From Oscillospiraceae bacterium (GTDB lineage Bacteria; Bacillota; Clostridia; Oscillospirales; Ruminococcaceae): a stretch of DNA of 64,000 bases. Position numbers and translations under genes: made by a program. How positions within the stretch are numbered: position 1 is the stretch's first letter; every line of letters begins with the position of its first letter. Under the pieces are notes generated by a model. It did not search any database. It was not told where the DNA came from and saw only the letters and a program-made list of their open reading frames with translations. The stretch lies in NCBI GenBank assembly GCA_025757985.1, contig CP107210.1:1922001-1986000 (forward strand), in the 5' to 3' direction. Shown one piece after another: positions 7,826-17,510 of the stretch.

Positions 7826-8754
7826 ACGATGGTCTCCTTTTCCGTTGGTTGATTTTGTGTTTCCGGGTCACTCTCCGGGGTGGCGATACCCTTGGTGTAG
7901 CTCATGCTGCCGAGCTTCTCGGCAAATTCAGCGGGGGTCAGCTTATCCATCCAGTAAAGCAGCGCCGCCCCCATAAACTGCTCACTGCGCAGGGTCGCGC
8001 GGGGCAGCAGGGCAAACAGGCCGCCGTCCCGCACCGTGCCGGTGAAGGGGTCGGTCCATTCGTCCGGCAGGCGGGCATCCAGCTGCCGGGGCGACACATG
8101 GCCCGTGATGAAGCCGCGCCCGCCGAACAGCGGCTCGATGAGCCAGAACAGCACCCTGCGCACGCCGTGGCGGCTGGGGAAAAGCCCGCGCAGCCGGTAG
8201 GTGTGCCAGAATGCGTCCGCCAGATATTCCACGGGAATATCCTCGCCGTAGGTTTCCAGCAGGCAGGTGTGCAGCAGCGCCGTGATATCGGCCAGCTCTG
8301 CGCCGGTGGGCAGCGGGCTGACATCCTCGACCGGGACCAGACTGGAGCCGGTGTCCTCGGCATGGAGGGTAGAGTCGAGCGCAATCTCCAAATAACCGTG
8401 CCCACCCTTGCCGGCATAGGGGCAGCCGGGCTTGCACATGGCATAAATGAAGGGATGCACCACGGTGTCGGCGGCATAGTGGCTTAAAAAGCCGAGCGCG
8501 TACTCCACCTGCGGGCGGGTCTTGACATTGGCGCAAAGGCTGCGCAGGAACGCGCCCGTCTTTTCCTCATGCATACGGTTGCCCAGCCCCGGCAGGTCGT
8601 AGTGGCGCTTTGCGCGCTTTTTCCAGACCTCGTAGCAAAAAAAGCTGTCCGGGCCGTTGGCCCCGGCCGCAAACGCCGCCGGGCACTGGATCTTATAATG
8701 GATCGCCTCCGCCGCCTTATGGGCGGTGCGCACATGGGTATAGCCTTCCGGCAT
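7822..8754 (-). CDS. Zinc-dependent phospholipase C-like protein
   Basis: A 310-residue protein of the zinc-dependent phospholipase C superfamily. Scattered His and Asp residues fit metal ligands: TH near the N-terminus, NGPDSFF, NRMHEEKT, and FLSHYAADTVVHPF. No signal peptide is visible, although classical secreted members have one. Such cytoplasmic versions are common in Clostridia and their substrate is unknown. The start at 8754 follows GGAAAGGGG; an in-frame ATG at 8772 lies before that site. It forms a two-gene unit with the cyclophilin. Confidence 0.82.
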   Translation of the reverse strand: MPEGYTHVRTAHKAAEAIHYKIQCPAAFAAGANGPDSFFCYEVWKKRAKRHYDLPGLGNRMHEEKTGAFLRSLCANVKTRPQVEYALGFLSHYAADTVVHPFIYAMCKPGCPYAGKGGHGYLEIALDSTLHAEDTGSSLVPVEDVSPLPTGAELADITALLHTCLLETYGEDIPVEYLADAFWHTYRLRGLFPSRHGVRRVLFWLIEPLFGGRGFITGHVSPRQLDARLPDEWTDPFTGTVRDGGLFALLPRATLRSEQFMGAALLYWMDKLTPAEFAEKLGSMSYTKGIATPESDPETQNQPTEKETIV

Positions 8755-8848
8755 AAAGTGTCCCCTTTCCATGGATGAGCTTACCAGTAATTGTACCGCG
8801 CTGCAGGGAAAAAGTCAAATTGGAAAACACCGCGCGGGTGCCGTCATC

Positions 8849-8877
8849 TCGACATTTTTACGCAAATCTGATATAAT
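8849..8877 (+). promoter_or_regulatory. Promoter of the ABC transporter operon
   Basis: TCGACA at 8849-8854 and TATAAT at 8872-8877 with a 17-base spacer, about 36 bases before the ATPase start. Confidence 0.7.
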
Positions 8878-8913
8878 AAAATGTATCTATAGCCTTACAG
8901 GGGGAATTTCAGC

Positions 8914-9621
8914 ATGCCGCAGCCGTTTGTGTTGTTTGACAATGTGTGTAAATATTATCAGATGGGTGAAACACGGATCGCCGCGTCCGACCATGTCAGC
9001 TTTGAGATTGAAAAGGGCGAGTTCTGCGTCATCCTCGGCCCCTCGGGCGCAGGCAAGACCACCGTGCTGAATATGCTGGGCGGCATGGACACCTGCGATG
9101 AGGGCACGATCCTGCTGGACGGCGAAAAGGTCAGCAGCTTTGATAAAAAGCGGCTGACGACCTACCGCCGGTATGATGTGGGCTTTGTCTTTCAGTTCTA
9201 CAATCTGGTGCAGAACCTGACCGCGCGGGAAAATGTCGAGCTGGCCGCCGAGATCTGCCGCGACCCGCTGGACGCCGACACCGTGCTGGACGAGGTGGGA
9301 CTGGCTGACCGAAAGAACAACTTCCCGGCGCAGCTTTCGGGCGGTGAGCAGCAGCGTGTTTCGATTGCCCGCGCGCTGGCCAAAAACCCGAAGATCCTGC
9401 TCTGCGATGAGCCCACCGGCGCGCTGGACTACAAGACCGGCAAGCAGGTGCTGGCGCTGCTGCAGGCCACCTGCCGCAGGCAGGGCCGCACGGTCATCGT
9501 CATCACCCACAACAGCGCGCTGGCCGCCATGGCAGACCGGGTCATCCGCATCAACAGCGGCCGCGTGGTAGACCAGACGGTGAACCCCGCCCCCACCCCT
9601 GTGGAAAGGATTGAATGGTAA
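8914..9621 (+). CDS. ABC transporter ATP-binding protein (MacB/LolD type)
   Basis: A 235-residue ATPase that powers the adjacent FtsX-type permease. Walker A is GPSGAGKT, the Q loop is FVFQFYNLV, the signature is LSGGEQQR and Walker B is ILLCDEPTGALD, with the switch His in ITHNS. These features are characteristic of the exporter / mechanotransmission subfamily. Its stop codon is followed directly by the permease start. No linked two-component system or substrate-binding protein is present. Confidence 0.94.
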   Translation: MPQPFVLFDNVCKYYQMGETRIAASDHVSFEIEKGEFCVILGPSGAGKTTVLNMLGGMDTCDEGTILLDGEKVSSFDKKRLTTYRRYDVGFVFQFYNLVQNLTARENVELAAEICRDPLDADTVLDEVGLADRKNNFPAQLSGGEQQRVSIARALAKNPKILLCDEPTGALDYKTGKQVLALLQATCRRQGRTVIVITHNSALAAMADRVIRINSGRVVDQTVNPAPTPVERIEW

Positions 9622-12600
9622 ATGACACGCAGCTATCGCAAAAACACCCTGCGGACATTCAAAAATACCCTGAGCCGGTTTGCTGCCGTGTTTGCCATCG
9701 TGGCGCTGGGCGTCGGCTTTCTGGCCGGGCTGAGCGGCACCCCCATCGACATGAAGGAGTCGATGGAGCGCTATATGGACGATGCCGATTTCTACGATCT
9801 GCGCGTTGTCTCCACCCTGGGCCTGACCGATGAGGATGTTGCCGCACTCGGGCAGGTGGACGGCGTGCGCGAGGTACAGCCGGGCTACTCGGCCGATCTG
9901 CTGGTCGAGGCAGACGGCGACACCATCGTCAGCCGCGCCCACAGTTTGCCCGCGCCGGACAACAACACGATCAACCGTCTGCGCCTTGTGGATGGCCGCC
10001 TGCCCGCAGCCTCCGGCGAGTGCGTGGTCGAGGCCGGTGCCATGGAGCTGAACCCCACCTACCCCATCGGCACCCGGCTTGTGGTAAGCAGCGCCAACGA
10101 GGCGCTGGACACGAAGCTGGACACCACCGTCTACACCGTTGTAGGCATCGTGCATAACGCGAACTATTTCAGCTTTGAGCGCGAGCCCGCCAGCGTGGGC
10201 AACGGCACAGTCAAGCTGGTATTCTACATCCCGCAGCAGGATTTTGCCTTTGAGGCCTACACCGAGATCTACCTGACCGCCGAGGGTGCCCTTGCGCAGG
10301 ACAGCCTCGGCGATGATTACCGCGACACGGTGGACGCCGTCAAGGCCCGGGTCGAGGGCATTGCCGAGGCCCGGTGCGAGGCGCGGTACAGCGGCATCGT
10401 TGACGAGGCCCGCGCCGAGCTGGACGAGGCCTGGGCTGAATACAACGATGCCAAGGACGAGGCTGACCAGCAGCTGGCAGATGCCGCCGCAGAGCTGGCC
10501 GACGGCAGGCAGCAGCTGGCCGACGGCCAGCGCGAGGTCGATGACGGTGAGCAGCAGTATGCGGACGGCCTGAACGAGCTGGCGTCCAACGAAGCGCTGC
10601 TCCATGACGGCGCGGCCCGGCTGGCCGAGGCCGAAGCGCAGCTGCGGGCCGCCGAGGCACAGCTGCAGGCGGGCGAGGAGGAGCTTGCCGCCAACGCCCC
10701 CCGGCTGGAGGCTGCCCGCAGGCAGCTGGAGGACGGTCAGGCCCAGTACGAGGCCGGGCTCAGGCAGTACAATGACGGGCTGGCGCAGTTGGACGCCGCC
10801 GAAAAGCAGCTGGCCGAGGCCAAGACCCAGCTGGACGCCAACGCTGCCGCCTACGAGGACGGCATCCGGACGCTGGCCGATGCAATGGGTGTGGATGCAG
10901 AGCAGCTGGATGCTTTTATCGGCTGGCTGGCCCAAAACTGCGATGCAAACGGCACGCAGCCGCCCCAGAATGCCGAGGAGCTGTGGCAGGCCCTGCAGGA
11001 GTACGGCGATCTGACCATCATCCCCGCCGACATGACGCAGGAGCAGGTCGATGCCATCCGCACACAGGCCGGTGACCTGCTGACCGTGATCGATGCCATC
11101 CCGACCGACACCCTGCCTGAGGAGCAGAAGCAGCGCCTGCAGGAGGCACGGGCGCATATCGCCGCGATAGCCGATGCCGCCGACCCGGCCGCCATGCAGA
11201 CGGCGCTGCAGAGCGCCGCTGACTGGGTGCAGCAGTCCGCCCCGGAGCTGCCCGAGGAGATCCGCGACAGGCTGAATGCCGCCATCGAGGCATGGTGGGC
11301 CAGCCTGCCGGAGGACAGCAAAAAGCAGCTGGATGAGTTTGTGGCCGGTGTAGGGCAGCTGACCCAGTACCGTCTGGGGCTGCTGCAGTACGAAAAGGGT
11401 GCCGCCCAGCTGGCCGCAGGCCGCGCCGAACTGGAGGCCAATGCCCCCAAGCTGGCCGAGGCCAAGACCCAGCTGGACGAGGGCTGGCAGCAGTACAACG
11501 AGGGGCTTGCCCAGTATGAGGCCGGCAAACAGCAGCTGGCCGGTGCCCGCGCCCAGATCGAGGACGGCTGGGCCACCCTGCAGGACAAAAAGCTGCAGAT
11601 GGCCGATGCGCGCCGCCAGATCAATGACGCCAAGGGCCGCCTGCGCGATGCCCGCAGCCAGCTGGACGATGCCAAGGCAACGATCGCTGAAAACCTGCAG
11701 AAACTGCGTGACGGCGAGATCGAGTATGAGGACGCCAAGGCGGAGGCTGACCGGCAGCTGGCCGATGCCCGCGCCCAGATTGAGGATGGCGAAGCCGCGC
11801 TGCGCGAGGTGGAGTACCCAACCTGGTATGTCTGGGACCGCAGCAAAAATGTCAGCTATGCGTCCTTTACCGCCAATGTGGATAAGCTTACCGCCATCAC
11901 CACGATCTTCCCGGTATTTTTCTTCCTTGTTGCGGCGCTGGTCGTTTCAACGACGATGACCCGCATGGTCGAGGAGGAGCGCCTGCAGATTGGCACCTTG
12001 AAGGCCCTCGGCTATTCTGACGCAGCCATCATGCAAAAGTATCTGCTCTACGCCTTTACGGCGGCGGCAGCGGGCACGGTGTTCGGGCTGGCGGTCGGGT
12101 TCAAGGCGTTCCCGTCCATCATCTGGTCCGCATATTCGATGATGTACTATATGCCGTCCATCGCCACACCATGGCGGCTGGGGCAGGCACTTTTTGCAGG
12201 CGGCACCCTCATCGTGCTGACGGTCGGCATCACGGCGCTGACCTGCCGCACCACCCTGCAGGAGAATCCCGCCGCCCTGATGCTGCCCCGCGCCCCCAAG
12301 GCCGGCAAGCGCATCCTGCTGGAGCGCATCACCCCGCTGTGGCGGCGGCTGCCCTTCAGCTGGAAGGTCACCTGCCGCAACCTGCTGCGCTACAAAAAGC
12401 GGTTCTGGATGACCGTCATCGGCGTAACCGGCTGCACCTCGCTGCTGGTGGCTGGCTTTGGCATCTCCGATTCGCTGAACGCCATCATCACCAAGCAGTA
12501 CGGCGAGATTTACCACTATGACCTGCTGACGATCGTCACCAAACAGGAGGCCACCGAGAGCGGCCCCGTCCACGATTACCTTTATAACACGGACAACGCC

Positions 12601-13491
12601 GCTGAATCGCTGACCGTTGCGATGGAATCCACCCGGCAGGACAGCCCGGACGGCGAGATGGATGTTTACCTGATGATCCCCGAGGATGTGGACCGCTTTG
12701 CCGATTTTGCCGACCTGCATGAGCGGATCTCCCGCAAAGAGGTCCCGCTGGGGCAGCAGGGCGTGGTCGTGACCGAGAAGATGGCTAAAACGCTGGGCAT
12801 TGCTGCGGGCGATACCCTGACCCTGACGAACAGCGATGACCGCACCGCCGACTTCACCGTCAGCGGCGTTTGCGAGCATTATGTCAGCAACTATGTCTAT
12901 ATCAGCCCGGCCGTCTACGAGGCCGGCTTTGGCGAGGCACCGCGCTACAACGCCATTTTGAGCATTTTGCCCAGCGATGATGAACCGGCCCGCGATGCCA
13001 TCTCGGCCGATCTGCTGGCGATGGAGCAGGTGGCCAGCCTGAGCTTTACGCAGGACAGCGTGGCGCAGGTGCTGAACATGCTGAACTCGATCGATGCGGT
13101 GGTCGTGCTGATCATCGTCTGCGCGGCCTCGCTGGCGTTCGTGGTGCTGTACAACCTCTCCAACATCAACATTGCCGAGCGCGTCAAGGAGATCGCCACC
13201 ATCAAAGTGCTGGGCTTCTACGACCCCGAGGTCTACGCCTATGTCAACCGCGAGAGCGTTGTTCTGACGCTGATCGGCACATTGTTCGGTCTGGCGGGCG
13301 GCATTGTGCTGCACAGCTTTATAATACGCACGGTCGAGGTCGATGCCGTCATGTTCGGGCGGGAGGTCAGCGTCATGAGCTTTGCATACTCTGTTGCGCT
13401 GACGCTGCTGTTCAGTGCCCTTGTCAACCTTGTCATGCGGCGGCTGCTCAAGCGTATCTCGATGGTGGAAAGCATGAAAGCGCCGGAATGA
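9622..13491 (+). CDS. FtsX-like ABC permease with large coiled-coil ectodomain
   Basis: A 1289-residue membrane protein. A first helix lies near residues 15-35. A MacB-like ectodomain then leads into roughly 450 residues (about 260-720) of Ala/Leu/Glu/Gln-rich heptad repeats of the type QLADGQREVDDGEQQYADGL. This is a long extracellular coiled coil, broken by a globular patch near 405-580. Three helices follow (about 755-870), then a second ectodomain and a final FtsX helical block (about 1145-1280). Related proteins occur widely in Clostridia as FtsX-like permeases with unknown substrates; a role in export or envelope mechanics is inferred. It forms an operon with the ATPase and ends at a strong terminator. 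Confidence 0.9.
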   Translation: MTRSYRKNTLRTFKNTLSRFAAVFAIVALGVGFLAGLSGTPIDMKESMERYMDDADFYDLRVVSTLGLTDEDVAALGQVDGVREVQPGYSADLLVEADGDTIVSRAHSLPAPDNNTINRLRLVDGRLPAASGECVVEAGAMELNPTYPIGTRLVVSSANEALDTKLDTTVYTVVGIVHNANYFSFEREPASVGNGTVKLVFYIPQQDFAFEAYTEIYLTAEGALAQDSLGDDYRDTVDAVKARVEGIAEARCEARYSGIVDEARAELDEAWAEYNDAKDEADQQLADAAAELADGRQQLADGQREVDDGEQQYADGLNELASNEALLHDGAARLAEAEAQLRAAEAQLQAGEEELAANAPRLEAARRQLEDGQAQYEAGLRQYNDGLAQLDAAEKQLAEAKTQLDANAAAYEDGIRTLADAMGVDAEQLDAFIGWLAQNCDANGTQPPQNAEELWQALQEYGDLTIIPADMTQEQVDAIRTQAGDLLTVIDAIPTDTLPEEQKQRLQEARAHIAAIADAADPAAMQTALQSAADWVQQSAPELPEEIRDRLNAAIEAWWASLPEDSKKQLDEFVAGVGQLTQYRLGLLQYEKGAAQLAAGRAELEANAPKLAEAKTQLDEGWQQYNEGLAQYEAGKQQLAGARAQIEDGWATLQDKKLQMADARRQINDAKGRLRDARSQLDDAKATIAENLQKLRDGEIEYEDAKAEADRQLADARAQIEDGEAALREVEYPTWYVWDRSKNVSYASFTANVDKLTAITTIFPVFFFLVAALVVSTTMTRMVEEERLQIGTLKALGYSDAAIMQKYLLYAFTAAAAGTVFGLAVGFKAFPSIIWSAYSMMYYMPSIATPWRLGQALFAGGTLIVLTVGITALTCRTTLQENPAALMLPRAPKAGKRILLERITPLWRRLPFSWKVTCRNLLRYKKRFWMTVIGVTGCTSLLVAGFGISDSLNAIITKQYGEIYHYDLLTIVTKQEATESGPVHDYLYNTDNAAESLTVAMESTRQDSPDGEMDVYLMIPEDVDRFADFADLHERISRKEVPLGQQGVVVTEKMAKTLGIAAGDTLTLTNSDDRTADFTVSGVCEHYVSNYVYISPAVYEAGFGEAPRYNAILSILPSDDEPARDAISADLLAMEQVASLSFTQDSVAQVLNMLNSIDAVVVLIIVCAASLAFVVLYNLSNINIAERVKEIATIKVLGFYDPEVYAYVNRESVVLTLIGTLFGLAGGIVLHSFIIRTVEVDAVMFGREVSVMSFAYSVALTLLFSALVNLVMRRLLKRISMVESMKAPE

Positions 13492-13519
13492 CAGCGCTTT
13501 TCAGCAAAACAGCCGGATA

Positions 13520-13565
13520 AAAAACAGGGAGCCGGTGCGGCCTTATGCCGCACCGGCTCCCCCTT
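13520..13565. terminator. Bidirectional terminator
   Basis: GGGAGCCGGTGCGGC pairs with GCCGCACCGGCTCCC around a short loop, with an A run on the left and CCTTGTT on the right. It separates the convergent permease and MFS genes. Confidence 0.88.
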
Positions 13566-13583
13566 GTTATATTCTGTTCTGCC

Positions 13584-14951
13584 TCAGATCTTTCGCTCGT
13601 CCTTTGTCATGGTGCGGGGCAGCACGGCAAAGTACAGCACCGCGCCAACGATGATGATAAGGATGACCGACAGGATGCCGTAGGGCCCTGCCCCCTTGTT
13701 GATGGCGTCCACCTGTTCAGCGGTGGCGGTGGCAGCGGTCAGCCCCTGCGCAGCCAGCATCCGGTTTGCGGCAAGGGCGCTGACGGTGCCCACCAGCGCC
13801 GGCCCGATGATAGAAGAAAACTTACCGAAGATGTCAAAGAAGCCGAAGAACTCACCGCTGCGTGCCTTGTCAGGGATGAGCTTGCCGAACATTGAGCGGC
13901 TCAGCGCCTGAATACCGCCCTGACTGGTGGCGCAAAGCACGGCCAGCATCCAGAACTGCCACAGGCTGTTCATGAAAAAGGCAAACACGCAGATGAACAT
14001 ATAGACGCAAATGCCGACACCGACCATCGTACGGGCGCCGAATTTTGACGCCAGCTTCATGTACAGCAGGCAGAACGGCAGGCCCAGCACCTGCACCAGC
14101 AGCAGCGCCAGCAGCATACCGGCGGAGTCCAGCCCCAGATTGGTGCCGTAGCTGGTGGACATGCTGATGATGGTATGCACACCGTCAATGTAAAAGAAGT
14201 AGGAGAGGATGTAGATGAGCATCGGCTTGTCCGCGCCAATCTCCTTGAGAGTAACAAAGACATTTTTGACGCTGGCGCCAAGGTCACCCTTTTGATAAGG
14301 CTTGCCGGTAGTCTGCTCGCAGTTTTTCAGCAGCGGAAGGCTGAACACCAGCCACCACACCGCCGTCAGGGCGAAGATAAAGGCAAGGCAGGTCAGCATC
14401 GGCACGCCGACCGCATTCATGATCAGGAAGATCAGCAGCGGGATCGTGGAGCCGCCGATATAGCCGAGACCGTACCCCAGCGTTGATACCGAGTCCATAC
14501 GCTCCTCGGTCGTCACATCGGTGAGGAAGGCGTCATAGTAGATGCAGGATGCGTCAAAGCCGATAGTGCTGAGGATGTACAGCACCAGCACCATCGCCGC
14601 CACCCGGCCCGCTGCGGCGGTCGAGGCGGTGAAGTCCATGAGCGGGGTGAACGCCAGCCCTGCGACCGAGACCACGCCCAGCAGCATAAACACCGTGAAC
14701 AGCTTTTTGCGCATGCCGCGTATGTCGCCGAACACGCCGAGGAACGGCGCGCTCAGCGCCACAATGGCCATAGCCAGGCTGGTGGCAAAGCCCCATGTGG
14801 ACATGCTGGAGACACTGTCGGCGGTGTAGCCTGCCACCGTGTCGAAAAAGATCGGCAGGATCGTCACAACAATGACCGAGTGGGCGCTGTTGGCCCAGTC
14901 GTACATCATCCAGCTGATTTCCTGCTTCGTGAATTTTTTCAGGAATCCCAT
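13584..14951 (-). CDS. MFS transporter, UMF1/Atg22-like
   Basis: A 455-residue transporter with about 12 hydrophobic segments. The N-terminal ISWMMYDWANSA is the hallmark of the UMF1 family, whose best-known relative is yeast Atg22, an amino-acid effluxer. The bacterial substrates are not established. The GMRKK loop after helix 2-3 is typical of MFS. It is a single gene on the minus strand, convergent with the ABC permease. No obvious partner is nearby. Confidence 0.87.
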   Translation of the reverse strand: MGFLKKFTKQEISWMMYDWANSAHSVIVVTILPIFFDTVAGYTADSVSSMSTWGFATSLAMAIVALSAPFLGVFGDIRGMRKKLFTVFMLLGVVSVAGLAFTPLMDFTASTAAAGRVAAMVLVLYILSTIGFDASCIYYDAFLTDVTTEERMDSVSTLGYGLGYIGGSTIPLLIFLIMNAVGVPMLTCLAFIFALTAVWWLVFSLPLLKNCEQTTGKPYQKGDLGASVKNVFVTLKEIGADKPMLIYILSYFFYIDGVHTIISMSTSYGTNLGLDSAGMLLALLLVQVLGLPFCLLYMKLASKFGARTMVGVGICVYMFICVFAFFMNSLWQFWMLAVLCATSQGGIQALSRSMFGKLIPDKARSGEFFGFFDIFGKFSSIIGPALVGTVSALAANRMLAAQGLTAATATAEQVDAINKGAGPYGILSVILIIIVGAVLYFAVLPRTMTKDERKI

Positions 14952-15040
14952 GTAAAAAGCTCCTCCGTTCGTTGGGCGGTGCGCCCCAGATGCCGCACAT
15001 TTTTTGCACCGTTTTTTCTATTGTAGCACCCTCCGCGCCT

Positions 15041-15081
15041 AAAAACAACACACCCCGCTGCTCTTTTGGTCAGCGGGGTGT
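15041..15081 (-). terminator. Terminator of the RNA methyltransferase gene
   Basis: ACACCCCGCTG pairs with CAGCGGGGTGT; on the minus strand the stem is followed by TGTTGTTTTT. Confidence 0.85.
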
Positions 15082-15107
15082 AAAATTTCCGTCATTTTTT
15101 CGGCAGC

Positions 15108-15935
15108 TTACCGCTTGCGCAGCTCCCAGAATGCCACCGCACCGGCGGCGGCCACATTCAGCGAATCCACGCCGTGCTGCATCGGGATCATGACCGTGTA
15201 GTCGCAGCGGGCGATCGTGCTGTGTGCCAGACCGTCCCCCTCTGTGCCAAGGACGATGGCCAGCTTTTCCTCCGCCTGCAGCGCCGGGTCGTCAATGCTG
15301 ACGGCGCGGTCATCCAGCGCCATAGCGGCCGTTTTAAAGCCCATCGCGTGCAGGCGGTCCATGCCCTTTTCGGGCCAGTCGGCGGGGGTGTCACCCAGCG
15401 TGGCCCATGGCACCTGAAACACCGTACCCATGCTGACCCGCACCGCACGGCGGCACAGCGGGTCGCAGCAGGAGGGCGACAGCAGGACGGCGTCTACACC
15501 GAGCGCTGTGGCGCTGCGGAAGATGGCCCCGATGTTCGTGGAGTCCACGATGCCCTCCAGCACGGCCACCCGGCTGGCGCTGCGGCACAGCTCCTCCGCC
15601 CGGCGCGGTGCGGGGCGGCGCATGGCGCACAGCACGCCCCGGGTCAGCGCGTAGCCGGTCAGCGCTTGCAGCACGCTGCGGTCTGCGGTGTAGACCACAG
15701 CCCCGGGGCAGCGGGCCAGCACCCCGGCGGCCGGGCCGTCGATCTGCCGGCGCTCCATCAAAAAGGAGAGCGGCTCGCACCCGGCATCCAGCGCCGTGCC
15801 GATGACCTTGGGGCTTTCAGCGATGAAGATGCCCTTTTCCGGCTCCAGCTTATTGCGCAGCTGGGATTCGGTCAGCTTGGTATATACCGCCAGCTCGGGG
15901 GCGTTTAAATCTGTGATTTCGATAATATGGGGCAT
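15108..15935 (-). CDS. TrmH/SpoU-family RNA 2'-O-methyltransferase
   Basis: A 275-residue SPOUT methyltransferase. The three diagnostic motifs are visible: STNIGAIFRSA, IVLGTEGDGL and IPMQHGVDSLNVA, the last forming the trefoil knot that binds SAM. The N-terminal substrate-binding segment (KGIFIAESPKVI) resembles the rRNA-modifying branch. The ATG at 15935 follows CAAAGGAGC; longer ORF extensions upstream run through the promoter. The exact RNA target is not determinable. Confidence 0.9.
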   Translation of the reverse strand: MPHIIEITDLNAPELAVYTKLTESQLRNKLEPEKGIFIAESPKVIGTALDAGCEPLSFLMERRQIDGPAAGVLARCPGAVVYTADRSVLQALTGYALTRGVLCAMRRPAPRRAEELCRSASRVAVLEGIVDSTNIGAIFRSATALGVDAVLLSPSCCDPLCRRAVRVSMGTVFQVPWATLGDTPADWPEKGMDRLHAMGFKTAAMALDDRAVSIDDPALQAEEKLAIVLGTEGDGLAHSTIARCDYTVMIPMQHGVDSLNVAAAGAVAFWELRKR

Positions 15936-15970
15936 GAGGATAGCTCCTTTGCGGGAGAATTTGTATATAA

Positions 15971-15999
15971 ATGATACAACAAACATTGACGCGGTGCAA
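15971..15999 (-). promoter_or_regulatory. Promoter of the RNA methyltransferase gene
   Basis: On the minus strand TTGCAC (15999-15994) and TATCAT (15976-15971) are separated by 17 bases. Confidence 0.65.
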
Positions 16000-16007
16000 G
16001 CCCCAAG

Positions 16008-16036
16008 CCTTCCCCCTAGGGGGAAGGCTCTCTGCG
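16008..16036. repeat. Partial family A palindrome
   Basis: The palindrome AGCCTTCCCCCTAGGGGGAAGGCT is a single arm pair of the family A repeat without the rest of the unit. Confidence 0.65.
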
Positions 16037-16039
16037 TAA

Positions 16040-16083
16040 ACAAAGCCCGCCGCCCATGGGGCTTGCAACCCACGGGCGGCGGC
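16040..16083 (-). terminator. Terminator of the sulfhydrylase gene
   Basis: CGCCGCCCATGGG pairs with CCCACGGGCGGCG (one mismatch). On the minus strand it is followed by GCTTTGTTTAC, a short T-rich tail. Confidence 0.75.
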
Positions 16084-16113
16084 CGGGTCTTATTATTTAG
16101 CGGCGCAGCGGCA

Positions 16114-17403
16114 TCACTCGACTGCGTTCAGCGCCTGATCGAGATCGGCGATGATGTCATCGACATGCTCAGTGCCGATGGACAGGCGGATCGTGTTGCG
16201 GCCGATGCCTACATCGGCAAGCTCCGCATCGGAGAGTTGGCCGTGGGTCGTGGTGGCCGGGTGGATTACAAGGCTCTTGACATCGGCGACATTGGCCAGC
16301 AGAGAGAAGATCTGCAGATGATCGATGAACTCGAAGGCCTCCTTCTGGCCGCCCTTGATGTTGAAGGTGAAGATCGACGCGCCTCCGTTGGGGAAGTACT
16401 TCTCATACAGGGCGTGGTCGGGGTGGTCGGGCAGGCTGGGGTGGTTGACCTTCTCCACCTTGGGGTGGTGGGTCAGGAACTCGACAACCTTTTTGGTGTT
16501 CTCATTGTGGCGGTCCAGACGCAGGGAGAGCGTCTCGGTACCCTGCAGCAGCACCCATGCGTTGAACGGGCTGATGCAGCCGCCCAGATCGCGCAGGATC
16601 ACGGCGCGCACATAGGTCACAAAGGCGGCAGGGCCGGCAGCCTCGGCAAAGCAGACGCCGTGGTAGCTGGGGTTCGGCTCCGAGAAGGCGGGGAATTTGC
16701 CGCTGGCCTTCCAGTCGAACTTGCCGGAGTCAACGATGATGCCGCCCAGAGAGGTGCCGTGGCCGCCGATGAACTTGGTGGCAGAATGGACAACGATGTC
16801 GGCCCCATGCTCGATCGGGCGGATCAGGTAGGGCGTGCCGAAGGTGTTGTCGATGACAAGCGGAATGCTGTGCTTGTGGGCGATAGCGGCAATGGCGTCA
16901 ATGTCGGGGATGTCGGCGTTGGGGTTGCCAAGCGTTTCAATATAGACAGCGCGGGTGTTGTCCTGAATGGCAGCCTCGACCTCGGCCAGATCATGGGCGT
17001 TGACAAAGGTCGTCTGCACACCGAACGCGGGCAGTGTGTGGGCCAGCAGGTTGGAGGTGCCGCCGTAGATGGTTTTTTGCGCCACAATGTGCCCGCCGTT
17101 CTGGGCCAGTGCCTGAAGGGTGTAGTCGATGGCAGCGGCGCCGGAGGCAACGGCCAGCGCGGCAACGCCGCCCTCCAGAGCCGCGATGCGCTTTTCAAAA
17201 ACATCCTCGGTGGAGTTGGTCAGGCGGCCGTAGATGTTGCCCTCGGCCCTCAGGGCAAAGCGGTCAGCGGCATTCTGGGAATTGGGGAACACATAGGAGG
17301 TGGTCTGGTAGATCGGCACCGCGCGGGAATCGGTGACGGGATCGGCCTGCTCCTGGCCGACATGCAGCTGAAGGGTCTCAAAGTGCAGTTTACGCTCGCT
17401 CAT
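16114..17403 (-). CDS. O-acetylhomoserine sulfhydrylase (aminocarboxypropyltransferase)
   Basis: A 429-residue PLP enzyme of the Cys/Met metabolism family that makes homocysteine from O-acetylhomoserine and sulfide, feeding methionine synthesis. HVGQEQADPVTDSRAVPIYQTTSY is typical of the N-terminus; the PLP lysine lies in HSATKFIGGHG. The length matches O-acetylhomoserine sulfhydrylases rather than the shorter cystathionine enzymes. The ATG at 17403 follows GAGGA. About 270 bases of leader hold a small ORF, an antiterminator arm and a terminator (see separate entries), and the promoter shares its operator word with cysK and rrf2. Confidence 0.94.
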   Translation of the reverse strand: MSERKLHFETLQLHVGQEQADPVTDSRAVPIYQTTSYVFPNSQNAADRFALRAEGNIYGRLTNSTEDVFEKRIAALEGGVAALAVASGAAAIDYTLQALAQNGGHIVAQKTIYGGTSNLLAHTLPAFGVQTTFVNAHDLAEVEAAIQDNTRAVYIETLGNPNADIPDIDAIAAIAHKHSIPLVIDNTFGTPYLIRPIEHGADIVVHSATKFIGGHGTSLGGIIVDSGKFDWKASGKFPAFSEPNPSYHGVCFAEAAGPAAFVTYVRAVILRDLGGCISPFNAWVLLQGTETLSLRLDRHNENTKKVVEFLTHHPKVEKVNHPSLPDHPDHALYEKYFPNGGASIFTFNIKGGQKEAFEFIDHLQIFSLLANVADVKSLVIHPATTTHGQLSDAELADVGIGRNTIRLSIGTEHVDDIIADLDQALNAVE

Positions 17404-17446
17404 GATAGAATCCTCATTTCTGTTTTTATTCTGTTTGATTTTGTAT

Positions 17447-17484
17447 AAAAGAAAAGCCGGGGGCTGCTTGGCGCAACTCCCGGG
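17447..17484 (-). terminator. Attenuator terminator before the sulfhydrylase gene
   Basis: Read on the minus strand: CCGGGAGTTGC, loop GCCAA, GCAGCCCCCGG, then CTTTTCTTTT, a complete intrinsic terminator 44 bases before the start codon. Its 5' arm (17477-17484) is exactly complementary to CTCCCGGG inside the leader ORF (17555-17562). The match extends to 11 pairs with one G-U, so an alternative antiterminator can form. Confidence 0.72.
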
Positions 17485-17510
17485 CAGAATATACAGTGCG
17501 GCGCGAAATT

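Noticed and set aside
8887..11157. 756-residue ORF antisense to the ABC operon
   Set aside because: Runs opposite two well-supported genes, and its composition is typical of a reverse-strand shadow.
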